Positions 51,689-62,247 of a stretch of DNA of 64,000 nt are shown one piece after another. How positions within the stretch are numbered: the first letter of the stretch is position 1; the number at the start of each line of letters is the position of its first letter. Below the pieces are notes generated by a model that was not told where the DNA came from, searched no databases, and saw only the letters and a list, made by a program, of their open reading frames with translations. Source of the stretch: Ceratodon purpureus (lineage: Eukaryota; Streptophyta; Bryopsida; Pseudoditrichales; Ditrichaceae); assembly GCA_014871385.1 (NCBI GenBank), contig CM026426.1, positions 50,444,956 through 50,508,955 on the forward strand, read 5' to 3'. Both the position numbers and the translations under genes were made by a program.

Positions 51689-53059
51689 ATGTACTCTAAC
51701 CTTCTATTTGTTTTTGAATACATGATGTCTACCAATGATCCGTTTCTTTTTAGAATCGCTGTTAGACAGGATCTGTGCCCTAGTGACTGCGACACCGACT
51801 TCTTTGAAGAGATAGAAGATGTTAAATTCACGATCCGTGGAGATGTTATAGATACAAGCGCTGGATGGTTCTTGACAAGAGAGAGTAACACGTCTTCGAA
51901 GCCATGCCTCTGCATCAAATTCGCTGGGGCTGAGAGCCACGTTGTAGTGACAGGGCATTCAGTAATGTTGTGCAGAGCCACGCATCCCTACGTGTACCTC
52001 CTTCTTCAGCGAAACGATTCTATTCGGGAAGCCCTTCTCATCAACACTGTGGTCTTCTCAATCAACCACGTGGAATTGCGAGAGGCATGGAAAGATTCTA
52101 CGTTGGCACCTTTCATCCCAGAGGCATTCAACAAGGAGTCCAACAAATCCGGTGTGATACAGATGCAGGTGGAGAAGTTGCTGGAGAAGCTGAAGGACTC
52201 CGTGGCGAAGAAGAAGAAGAAGGAAAAAAACTCGAAGAAAGATAAGGGAAGTTCTTCAGGGGTTACAGATGCTCGTCCTGTTTCCGAAGGAGCCGTTGAT
52301 GGAGTAAGAGGTGCTCCGAAGAAGGTGCCCAGAGCGAAGACTACATCGAAGAAATCTGCAGAGGCTGCGTCTGGAGCTACGACTGCAGTACCTGTTGATG
52401 CTGAAGCCGAAGACGAGCTTCCAGTGGGGCATAACCTACCTTCGACCCGGAATGCTGATGGAACAGTTGTTGCGGAAGAGTGCATTTGCAGGTTTAAAAA
52501 CTTTAGGGACGATTTCGGGAAATACTACCCACTCGGGTACGATACCTTCGTTGAAGTGGATGTCACCAAGGTTGATGTTGCTCCATGCAACTATATTGTC
52601 AGAGTACTGGAGGGGGACGGGGTGACTACGGTTTATAATACCTTGCTCACCCAAGTTATCCCGAACAAGCAGGTACTTTGTCTGTTCCCGCAGGGATTGA
52701 AGCAAATTCCAAAAACTTGGGACGAGATTAAGAATCTTAGGTTCTACGCCATCAATGGACAGCATACGGTAAAGGCAGCACAGTTGATTCTGAAGAACCC
52801 TGACGTCGACGATGCTAGAAAGGAAATGGTTCGAAACTGGAAGGCACAAATCGTGTGGGATCTAGAAGCATGGAAGATACAAGCCATCTCTGATTACTAC
52901 AACCAGTCGAATCAGATAAATCCATTTAAGCCAACGTGGGCGTCAAATTTGGTGCATGTTAGGCGAATCTGGGTCGAAATGGGGAGACCTGAGAGGGTAC
53001 GCTACAATGCTTCGGACAAGGCCAGCCCCGAAATGTCGAAGAAGCGGAACGACTGGAAT
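51689..53059 (+). CDS. Gene D exon 1: ParB-like (INGQHT) nuclear protein
   Basis: Possible starts are ATG at 51689, 51722 or 51725; MSTNDPFLFRIAVRQDL from 51725 looks the best. An N-terminal globular part is followed by a Lys-rich low-complexity linker (near 52.2-52.3 kb) that should act as a nuclear signal. The second half reads TFVEVDVTKVDVAPCNYIVR, LFPQGLKQIP, FYAINGQHTVKAAQLIL (INGQHT at 52751-52768) and IQAISDYYNQSNQINP. This order fits a ParB/DGQHR-type fold, in which a GxxRxxA/DGQHRL motif binds nucleotide. Inference: a DNA-binding or clamp module, as in phage ParB-methylase fusions. The exon ends KKRNDWN at GTAAGT, phase 0. No stops interrupt it. Confidence 0.65.
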
Positions 53060-54859
53060 GTAAGTACAGTACATCTAACATTCTTGTATTCAGTCGGTAA
53101 ATTTCTATATCATGGAATTCAAATATTGTCATTGTAGGAATAATACGCTGCTAGTATTCCAGATTGTGAACACCTAGGACGTTAACTATTGTCTTAATTC
53201 TAACTCTACTATGATTCAACTGAGTACTGAAACACTAGTACACAGTCAGTCTGATGTAGAGTAACTGTTTTAATATTAATCAACCTTGGTTTTAGGTCCG
53301 CACGCTTGCTGAATGGTTTTTGTTGTCTATAAAACTTTATGGTTTGTGTTCTATGATTTAGCATTGCATTTTTCATCGTGTGGAGTCAAGTACATTTTGT
53401 CAAAAGCCGGATTAAGAAGACCACCTTAATCACGTTTTCTATCTTGAACTGAAATACCGTAATAAAGAACATATGGCTTTGTTAGATGAGATAGGGTGAC
53501 CACATTAATCTAATTCTCGTTTTTAGTTCAAAGACACTTAAAGACAACTGTGTGTGGTTATAGGTGGTGATCATAATCTGTTCGAATTTTGATTTCACCG
53601 ATAACGATGTTATGCTGAAGGCCTTTTATATAATTGATGATACTAATTCTTTTTTTTTAACTCCGCAATTGTGTGGTTGCAATCGACCACACTCTTTCCC
53701 TGAATTTGTTGTTTTTTGTTTTGATTGTCAATTACTTTCATAGCTCATGGTATGGGTTCCTTGTTATAAGGTTTTAGAATTAAGGTGGTCATCTTAATCC
53801 AGTACATGAATTATACTTCATATTCGTGATTTCTATGTAGGATTTAAAATACCACCTCTATTTTAGAACAGGTGTGTCGGTTATATGTAAAGAATGTGCT
53901 TTCGGGAATTCGTTCTTGTATCGATTACTCATCCCCTTAGTCAGGTGTTAACAACTAGACCGTTCTCCATCATTCTTATTCTATTATCGTAGCATTATAG
54001 TCAGTTTGATTTAGAGTAACTGTATTAATTAAACCGAATATTGCCTCTGTTCTCCAAACCTGCTAGTAGGGTTTTATTAGCCATAATAATTTGAAGCTTG
54101 CGTTTTTTGTTTACTTACTGCCTTTTGCATTTTCTTATTGTCGACTACTGTAAGTCAAAACCTAGATTAAGAAGTCCACCCTAATCTCGCCTCCTAGCTT
54201 GAATTCAAATCCGAGACAAACAACTTACTTAGTTAGATTAGATAAGTGTAATAACTTTAATCTATTTCATTTTTTCAGTTTCGAGGCAGTGTAAGACATT
54301 ACTTTGCAGCTTTAGGTGGTAATAAATCTCCTCTAATTTACTTTCAACGATGAGGTTGCTACGTTGACGGCATGTCATTTGAATAAATGTTTTAATAACT
54401 CTTTTGTTCATCATTTTGTAATAGTCGACTACTGTAAGTCAAGACCAAGATTAAGAAGTCTATTATAATCACATTGTAATTCTTTTCATTTAGTTTTGAG
54501 GCAGTGTAGAATTGAGAAGGCCATCTTAATTCGGGTTCTTCTGAGTATGGCTCGATTTTATGTAAAACACGCCTCCCGGGATGGGAGGGGGAAAGTTGGT
54601 TCCCGTCATATTGATCACTCTTCCTCTTCAGAGAATTTTAATGGCACTTGAACTCAGAGTTTGCAACTATTTTTTAACGTTGTTCTATTGCCTAAATGAA
54701 CTGTTTTAGTTTTTTTTACGAATGAAATAGCATTAGTCAGTAACAACTACTTCAGTTTTGTTATCATGCCTTCGTGAGTACCTTGCGTTCTGTTGCTTGA
54801 GCCTGAACCTCATCGAAGTTTTAATAATATAGTAATGTTGTTTCATATTGTTTTTGCAG
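53060..54859 (+). other. Gene D intron 1, grown by tandem duplication, six palindromes
   Basis: GTAAGT donor, TTTTTGCAG acceptor. Two diverged copies of a roughly 0.75-kb module lie in tandem (about 53140-53880 and 53881-54420), recognised by CAGTCTGATGTAGAGTAACT / CAGTTTGATTTAGAGTAACT, GGATTAAGAAGACCACC / AGATTAAGAAGTCCACC and the GATAGGGTG.. / GATAAGTG.. segments. A third partial copy (GACTACTGTAAGTCAAGACC) starts at 54426. Palindromes lie at 53413, 53495, 53779, 54163, 54450 and 54509. Confidence 0.75.
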
Positions 54860-56253
54860 AGATTTTTAAACTCCATGATCCAAACTCTGTCAAGTGTGAG
54901 GTCTAAGAAAGATATGGCCGAGAAGGATGACAAGCTGATTAAGTGGACATATAATGAAGTACGATTCGAGTGGGCACTTGTTAGGTCTAGCGACGCATGC
55001 TGGGAGAAATGGGAACGATTTTTTGAGAAGCACGTCAAAGGGGAACTTGTATGCCCAGAGTTCGGTCACTTCATCAAGGACACCCCAAACTTCAAGAGTA
55101 ACCTGAAATGTATTGCACCTCTGACCAAGAACTGGTTTAAGTGCGTGGAATCCCTTACAGAAAAGGAGATCGAGAAGATGGTGACATACCTCTTAAACGA
55201 AAAAACGGATGATGATAAGCCAATTCCAGTGTATCCGAAGGTAATTCCTTTTACGGTGAAGGGGACTTCCAAGAATCGCAACATTCTCTCTGCCGTGGAG
55301 TGGGGCAACCGAAAGAGAACGAAGCGTCATGTGATTGGAGAATTCAATAGATACACGGATGGCAAGTTCAATTTAATTGAGACAGCGGCCGCTACAGGAC
55401 TGGACGAGTCTCACGATGTCCACCGAGAGAACTGGAGGAATTTTAAAAAAACACACATGATATCTTCAAAGACGATGGCGAACGTGATACAATCTGCTGG
55501 AGAGAAGTTCTTCAACAACTATGAGGGGAGGAACCGGCCGGAGAAGGGATTCCTTCCTCCTTCGTTCATTGAATCCATTCGAGCCGTTGTAGATACAAAG
55601 TCGGAGCAGGCTCTCAACACAGATGTAGGGGTGTGTATGCTGCTCGCGAGGGATTTCAGAACCACAGGGGGTGACGTAATAAAAGCAAGGAATTTCGTGA
55701 CAGTTGGGGATCTTAGGAAATCAGACATTCGTGCGAAGACTAACTCTGAGTGGACTGCTGTCATTGACTTTCGCAATGTTGAAGGCCATGTGAGGGGTAC
55801 CGACAACGAGCATCCATTTTGGGAGACGTTTGTGAAGAGGTTGGAGGCATTTAAGATGCCTAGGTGGGCGGAAACAACAGTTTGGATTTGGATCGCAGAT
55901 GAACCCCGAAAGGAACAAGTGCTCGAGCTCTATAGGAGGAAGCTGAAGACTACACATCAAAAACCTGTGGAGGCTTATTACCACCCTGATCCGTTGGAAG
56001 GTTTTAAGACTGAGAAGAAGGTGAAGGGGAAGGTGGTTACGGTGTTCTACATTGGGAAGGAGCAATGCCCAGTGCCTACACTGACAAACATTTTTAGGTG
56101 TGATAAGCTGAAGCTGTATCCAGAGGCAAAATACCGTTACTATCCATGTGAATTTCGGATGGAGACTTACCTTCGAATGCTCCAAGAAGTTTCAGCTCCC
56201 AGAAGACTGTTCTCAACATCTTCGGCGGACGGAAACTTATGCTTGCATGTCAG
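54860..56253 (+). CDS. Gene D exon 2: methyltransferase-like domain, first part (frameshift near 3' end)
   Basis: Starts in phase 0 (RFLNSMIQTLSSVRSKKDM) directly after KKRNDWN of exon 1. A helical region leads to SEWTAVIDFRNVEGHVRG, HPFWETFVKRL and AETTVWIWIADEPRKEQVLE, the arrangement of methylase motif IV and following strands, but with DFRN in place of DPPY. Near 56.17-56.20 kb the register must change by one base. In the new register YLRMLQ is followed by FSSQKTVLNIFGGRKLMLAC (VLNIFGG at 56209-56229), a motif I-like loop, ending in phase 0 at CAG|GTAAAC. In the unchanged register the exon runs to a stop at 56257. The frameshift may be a real inactivating change or a sequence error. The order IV then I matches gene B and beta-group DNA methylases. 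Confidence 0.6.
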
Positions 56254-56718
56254 GTAAACGTCATCTTCCAACAATAATTGACATCATGTCATTCCATATT
56301 CATGTATGAAAAATTATTTTTGAATTAGGACTTGAGACGATTAAGATGGTCACCTTAATCTGCCTACATTAAAAAGTGCGGGTGTTCTGATAAAGTTCTT
56401 CATCTTATTTGCGTGAAATCTACAATTATTTCCTTTCCCTCATTTGCATTTTTGACTGCTACCTTTCACCATGTTCCTCATGATTAAGATGACCATCTTA
56501 ATCGTGATTATAACGTAGACCATTATATTTAGTTGTTTTCCTTTCGGATTAATATGTAGGTCTAGTTGTTGTGCCCACTGTCAATACCTCTTATCATTAG
56601 TTGTCTACATCTTTACTTGTGAAATATATCATATTATCCTTATATCAATATTAGTTGTTGGATTTTCCTGCTTTCTTTACTGCGCTTTGTATTATAAACC
56701 GTGGATGCTCTTTTGCAG

Positions 56719-58710
56719 ATGCTCAAGATGCATGTCTACACATATTGTGACCAAGACTGCGTTGATGATCTACTATCTCTAAAATCGAAGGCAGCAGTGA
56801 TGAACTTCGAAGATTTCCTCCAACCTCAACGTAGTAGTGCCGCTGGAACTAGTAGTGTGCTACCAATTAGCACTGCACTGCCAGGTACTACTGCGCATGC
56901 AGTTCATAGTTCGTAGCAAGATCCCAGTTGCGGAGCTCATCCTTCCATGGACGTAAGAGTTGGATGCGCTCAGACTGGATCATTCACAGAGGGCTCTTCC
57001 GACGGCACCTTGCATTTTGATGTTCCTGAGAGCCAACGTCTACGTAAACGCCCACGTGGAGGCGAGTCAGATGATGTCGATGCCGAAGCCACTGAAGACG
57101 AATATATATCTCCTATGAGCTATGGAAGCTCTCCAACTTTCAACCACTCCGGTGGGCCATCTGAGCCCAGAATAGAGGCTGCGAAGAAGGCTCGTGACTG
57201 CCAGGTTGACAATGACCCAGAAATCATTGAGTTACAGAGGAAGGTCAGGAAAGCTGAGTTAGAGCTAAAGCTGAAATCTTTGAAGGACAAATTAACGCCT
57301 ACTCTTGTGGCAGCACCTCCACATGGTGGATTCAGATCCAACATGTTTGGTTACAACCATGGTTACGGTGTGGGATATTATAGTGAGGCTGGAGATTCAC
57401 AGATGGATATAGACCCCCTATCTGATGACGTCGGCATGATAGATTCCCACGTCTACATGCAACGAGCTGGATATCAGCGAGGTGGACGGATGGAGGCCTT
57501 TAATGCTCCAAGGAACCCCCTGTCAAGATTTCAAAATCAATTGATAATTACAAATGACACTAGGGCTCCTCGTATTCGGAGTTCCTCATATACTGTGGAG
57601 CCCATGGATGTTGAACTTCCTAATGTGATTGTGCAGGAGGTTCACCCTCATATTGAACCCCCCAGAATTCAGCCTAATGACCTGGATATTGCAACATCAA
57701 CTCGTGATCAAGAGGTGCAAATTGAGGAGACCACCTTAATTCCCTCAAGTCCCAACCCCAACGAGGCGACTCAGATGCCAGTTTCCAACCCAACTCCAGA
57801 TGAAGCCGAGCTTCCTCAGTTGTCTTCACAGGTCCAAGTTAACCGCGTGGACCAGATTGAAGCTTAGCCATTACTCTCCCTTCCTCATGTAGCAGAGCAG
57901 ATGAAGGCGACATCATCGACAATCGACGTGGTACCTACTGGAGGAGTAGATGAGGAGGATGCTGAATCTAAGGGAGGGAGTACAACAGAAATGGAATGTG
58001 ACGGCCTTGGAAGTGACCAGAACACATCTAACGAGGATATTGCTCTGGTCACGGACGACATTGCTCATTGTCAACTGCCCTCTACAAGTGTTGGAGTTAT
58101 TGTTGCCGAGGGAAATCCTGAATTGACAAAGATGGATATGTTGGAGACTAAGTTAGGCAGAATTGAAGGTGTCGAGCCGGAAGTTGATGTAGTGGATGAT
58201 GTGGCCGAGGTAGATGCCAACTTGAAAAAGGGGGTTGATGATGAGGCCAACGTTGATGGAAAATTCGAGCAGGGGATAGACGATGGAAATAATATGAAGG
58301 AGCTCTTAGTTGGTGAGGGTACAGGGATTACTACTAGCATTGCCAATGAACACGAGACTCCTCCCAGAGGACAAGATGAGACTACGGATCAAACAGTAGA
58401 CAAAATTGGACCTTTGAATTCGACGGAGCTTAACCGAGATGTGGAGCCCGCTGAGATCATGAAGGATAGTCAACCCGTCACAACCAGATCGTCACTACGA
58501 CTCTGTTTACGGTCAGAGAAGGGGGCCGATAAATCTGCGGTTTTGAGTAAAGACGACAATCCAGAGGCTCAAGACGGGAGAGGGAGGCCGCAACCCTTGA
58601 GGAATGCTGCGAATCAGGCTCTGAAGTCCGCTTCCAATCCCGCTCCATCGACTGCGAAGATCAAGGTTAAAGAAAAAGTCCAAAAAACCTTGTGGGGTGG
58701 AAAGGGGAAG
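56719..58710 (+). CDS. Gene D exon 3: end of methyltransferase-like domain plus long acidic disordered region, two TAG stops
   Basis: Opens MLKMHVYTYCDQDCVDDLL, which continues the motif I strand of exon 2, then FEDFLQPQ and a long low-complexity region. This includes a coiled coil (EIIELQRKVRKAELELKLKS), a Gly/Tyr patch near 57.35 kb and acidic Asp/Glu/Val repeats (EVDVVDDVAEVDANLKKGVD). One register is open for 664 codons apart from TAG at 56914 and at 57865. No other stop interrupts it, so the two are recent or tolerated. A palindrome-family copy at 57721 is translated as IEETTLI. The exon ends WGGKGK at GTACGT, phase 0. If the TAGs are real stops, separate starts at 56947 and 57901 would give 306- and 277-residue products. 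Confidence 0.6.
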
Positions 58711-58872
58711 GTACGTATGATGAAGGACCTTTAAACCTTAACTATAATGTTAGAACTTAGAAGTGATGGTCTTTTGTCTGTTGCGAACGTTACCCCTAAT
58801 CTGTTCTAGGTTTAAGGTGGCCCCCTTAATCCTCGTTCAATTTTAGGTGACTTAGATTTCGTGATTGCACAG

Positions 58873-59709
58873 GACCTCGATGACTTGTGTAGGACCGATA
58901 TGGCAACGTTGCTGCCCAACAATCCAACATCTGAAGTACCACATGTCCCAACCAAAACTTACTTCGTGATCTTTGAACTTCAAAGAGTTCTGGTAAACAT
59001 TCAGAATGTTGGAGAATTTGATATCTCCGGGCTTGTGCACAGTCCTGCAGATTCTTGCTTGGACGAAGTATCACTGACCTTAGTTGGAACGAGCGATTTA
59101 GTCCGTGTTCGAACCAATTTTATAGAATTTTGGGAGAAAGTATGTGCTCTGAAGAACGTATTCCCTGTTATTTGGAGTGAACTTCCTTACGCGCGTGTTA
59201 GGGACATAACCTCCTTTCTCTTTCAAGAGTGTACTGTAAAGCCGGGTAGGATCTTCTCTCGCTATGACATGGTAGAGATGCGTGATGCTGGTGGCTATAG
59301 GCACCGAAAACCAATCCCTCCAGGGTCCCTAAAAAAATGGGGTGACGTGTATTACTTGAAAGATATGAGGAGTACTCTGTGGACTAAGTCTTACCATTGG
59401 AGTTTCAATCCCATGCCACCTGAAGATGTGCACCCGGATGCCTCGAACACTCTACTGATTGATTCAAATCGAGATACAAGCGTTCTCTCTCCCGGAAATG
59501 TGTTGTACCCGACTCCTTGGTATGGACCACTTGACCGTCACTCGAACCTTGTCAAGAATTTGTTTCCCTTCATTGAAGATCTTGCCCGTTCTGGTGAAAA
59601 TGTGAGGGATTTCATGAAGAAGAGACGTAGTATAGTACCCGGTGACGAACCTTTAGCTGGTAAAGCCCATGTCCTAGTTGAGCTTCGGAAATGGCAGCAT
59701 GCTCAGTAG
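58873..59709 (+). CDS. Gene D exon 4: FCP1/NIF-like HAD domain, catalytically degenerate
   Basis: Follows a GATTGCACAG acceptor in phase 0 (WGGKGK|DLDDLCRTD), so it can be the last exon of gene D. The fold order of FCP1-like HAD phosphatases is visible when aligned by eye with the copy at 61.4 kb: FVIFELQRVLVNIQ in place of motif I (DxNxVL), VIWSELPYARVRDITSFLF in place of the GVWT block, TLLIDSNRDTSVLSPGN in place of VDDSPxKxxxNPxN, then LYPTPWYG. The nucleophile Asp is replaced by a Phe-Glu pair and the second acidic residue of the DD motif is lost, so phosphatase activity is unlikely. It ends in TAG at 59707-59709, with no internal stops. Open reading over 279 codons suggests selection or recent origin. 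Possible role: phosphopeptide binding. Confidence 0.65.
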   Translation, partial: DLDDLCRTDMATLLPNNPTSEVPHVPTKTYFVIFELQRVLVNIQNVGEFDISGLVHSPADSCLDEVSLTLVGTSDLVRVRTNFIEFWEKVCALKNVFPVIWSELPYARVRDITSFLFQECTVKPGRIFSRYDMVEMRDAGGYRHRKPIPPGSLKKWGDVYYLKDMRSTLWTKSYHWSFNPMPPEDVHPDASNTLLIDSNRDTSVLSPGNVLYPTPWYGPLDRHSNLVKNLFPFIEDLARSGENVRDFMKKRRSIVPGDEPLAGKAHVLVELRKWQHAQ

Positions 59710-61064
59710 TCGGATTATGTCACTGTATGTAGTGAATGTGCTCACCAAAGAAGGTGTTTTCATCCAGTAAATTTGTGTGCCTCATTTTCCACATTATGAT
59801 TGCCCCTTTCTTGTATCTGTTTGGATACATATTTTTCATGAACTGAAGATGGCAGAGATGGTTCTCGCCCATGTTCTTATAAGTTCTTTCACTGTGTGTG
59901 TGAACCTTACAGTGTTCTGTAGTTGGTTTTGCTGCTTTGGAATTTGAGACATGGCTGGTAATTTTTGATTACTTTCTTGCCTCGAATCTGTAACAAAGTC
60001 AGGAATTATATTTTGAATCTTGGACCTTCTTCACCTATTCTGATTTTGGTTGTTATTTATTCTCGAATTATTTTATTCGCAGCTGTTATCAATGTTTCTT
60101 ACAGTGTAGGGACTTTTGATAAGGATTTCGAAATAACTGTATTTTCTGTTTGGGTAACCCCTTTGGATGAACAGTAGGTATAATTTCTTCGACATTTAAA
60201 TTGTTTAGAGTAGTGTTCACTAATCTCAAGGTACAGTCGACTTTGATGAAATAATGCTTTTATCCCAAGCAAATCCAAGATGACATGCTGACGTGGTTTT
60301 AGAATTAAGATGACCATCTTAATCTGTTTCATCAGTAATGTATTGGTGGATTGCAGTAACGACTGCGTAGAGGATTAAGGTGGCCATCTTAATCCAAGTC
60401 GTTTTTTTATCTGGGGCTTGGGAGGTATAGTTTAAGGAGGTCACCTTAATCTCTTCTATCTCATTCAGAGTAGAGAAACCGTTATACGCCTCAAGGCATG
60501 TCAGTTGTTTCAACTAGTTGGAGGACTTATGCTTGTCATAAAGTTTTGTTACAGAATCGACGTCATTGACATAGGATTTGGGGTGGTTCTTGTATTATCG
60601 TTACTAACTGTAAATTCTGATAGTTATGACATTTATTCTATTTTAGTTATTGTTTTGTTGCGCTGTTGAGACGTTGGATTGGTGAGTTCAACCTGGCGTT
60701 TTAAACCTATCCGTCTGGTTTGACAATTTACATAGATTTTCTATTGATTTATGCATGTTCTGGTACCGGGGAAGATGTGATTCAAAAGTATATAACTTTA
60801 TTTTATTTCAGTCTGTGTACGTAGCCGGAATTGGTGTGGGTGTTAGTATATACTTTTTCTTTGATGTTTTACGTGTTCACAATGAATGCTTAAACTGGTA
60901 AGGTTTCATTCTTTTCTAGGATCAAGGATTAAGGTGGTCATCTTAATCCTTCGCATGCTCAAAGGATTGGAATTACCATCTCGTTTCATTCCATTGTCAC
61001 TTTGATATGATTCTAGGTCGCTTTCCTTCATTGCCTCTAGTAATTTCTACTTATTTTGCTTCAG
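59710..61064 (+). other. Spacer between the two HAD genes with four palindromes
   Basis: AT-rich, no coding exon supported. Palindromes lie at 60303, 60374, 60431 and 60927, three of them within 150 bp. Confidence 0.65.
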
Positions 61065-61103
61065 AGAAACTCAAGATTGTCTGTAAGGGACTCTTTGGGC
61101 GAT

Positions 61104-61211
61104 ATGGCGAAGTTTCCTCCGAGTGACACTTGTGATGCGAGGGATTCACCTCTCTCACCCATCCACCGAACCCGCTCAAGTACACGATCTGGAAGATTTC
61201 TACTCTAGTCG
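61104..61211 (+). pseudogene. Possible first exon of the second HAD gene, with TAG
   Basis: After a TTTTGCTTCAG acceptor (61064) the frame reads RNSRLSVRDSLGDMAKFP with an ATG at 61104, then SPLSPIHRTRSSTRSGRFLL, TAG at 61206-61208, and a donor TCG|GTGCTA at 61211. The next exon follows in phase 0. Its start DSLGDALK echoes RDSLGDMAK here, hinting at a local duplication. The stop can again be CAG changed to TAG. Confidence 0.4.
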
Positions 61212-61392
61212 GTGCTAACGTTTTAAAACTGAGTGCGTGAGTGCGTAATGTGGTCGCCTGAAAGTTTAAGTAGTGATCAATTTGAAAGTAACACATGTTT
61301 GTTATCGTAACGCCAGGTTTTGCAAATTGAATTGACATTTGCTCATTATTGGGATCTTGTCTTGAGATATTGTGTGTCGTTATTCTCCACAG

Positions 61393-62247
61393 GATAGCTT
61401 GGGAGATGCTCTAAAGATTCAAAAGGTCCCGTCCGCGTCTAATAAAACAAGATTGATCATACTTGATGTCAACCACGTCCTCTGCAATATTGCGTTTGTC
61501 CGCTCAAAAGACGCTATTCCGGCACACACGTATGTAGGCATACAGGAGGATATTCAATACGAGAAGCCAGCTCTGATAAAAGCGTCCAAAAGGGAGAACT
61601 ATAGGCTAGTGACTGCCCGCCCGAATGTCCGTTTGTTTTTACAGAAGGTGTCGGCCATGGCACATGTAGGGGTCTGGACTTGCATGGCAAAGGATATGGC
61701 AGCGCCCATAGTCTCTTGGTTGTTTGGGGAGTGCCAGCCTATGTTCCTTCTCACTCAGGAGTATTGCACAACCTTGAAGCACGGGGAGAAGAATCTAATG
61801 TACCGGTCCGAGGATGCATTGCATGAGGAGTTTTTTAAAGAACTTCCCCTCTTCTGGAAGTCTCAATGGCACGTAGATAGTAGTCTCTTTGTGTCATCAC
61901 CTGAGAACACGGTGATTGTTGATGATAGCCCGTTGAAGTGTTATTTGAATCCGCCAAATAATTGCATTCATCCTCATCCCTGGCGAAGCTCGAATGATCC
62001 TCACAGCGATATTGTGAAAGATCTAAGGGCACTCTTCAGTTTGAGTCAGGACGTCTTGTTAGTCCCGGAATTTGTGGATGCACTCTTTGTGGATCCTGAA
62101 GGATGTAGATCGATGGGGCAAAACCCGATTTCCAGAAATGGTCAAATTTCTAAGACACTGGAACCGTTCACTAGGTTCATCAGGCCCAGTGTCCCCGTGC
62201 TAGTTCGTAGTGGTTGTAAGAACGTTCCTTTTAAGGGAAAAGATTAA
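61393..62247 (+). CDS. FCP1/NIF-like HAD phosphatase with intact-looking active site
   Basis: Opens after CTCCACAG with DSLGDALKIQKV and is open for 284 codons to TAA 62245-62247. Motif I is LIILDVNHVLC (nucleophile Asp, as in plant FCP1-like DLNGVL). The VGVWTCMAKDMAAPIVSWLF block corresponds to the WTS/motif II region. NTVIVDDSPLKCYLNPPN carries the DD acid pair, followed by CIHPHPW. This order is that of small CTD/FCP1-like phosphatases (plant 'haloacid dehalogenase-like, NIF domain' proteins). It is a paralogue of the degenerate copy at 58.87 kb. The stop codon lies inside a palindrome-family member (62242-62262). It may be its own gene or an alternative last exon of gene D, since both acceptors are phase 0. 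Confidence 0.75.
   Translation, partial: DSLGDALKIQKVPSASNKTRLIILDVNHVLCNIAFVRSKDAIPAHTYVGIQEDIQYEKPALIKASKRENYRLVTARPNVRLFLQKVSAMAHVGVWTCMAKDMAAPIVSWLFGECQPMFLLTQEYCTTLKHGEKNLMYRSEDALHEEFFKELPLFWKSQWHVDSSLFVSSPENTVIVDDSPLKCYLNPPNNCIHPHPWRSSNDPHSDIVKDLRALFSLSQDVLLVPEFVDALFVDPEGCRSMGQNPISRNGQISKTLEPFTRFIRPSVPVLVRSGCKNVPFKGKD

Noticed and set aside
51952-53059. Restriction-modification system
   Set aside because: Methyltransferase-like and ParB-like domains are present but no nuclease partner was recognised, and the catalytic methylase motif is altered.
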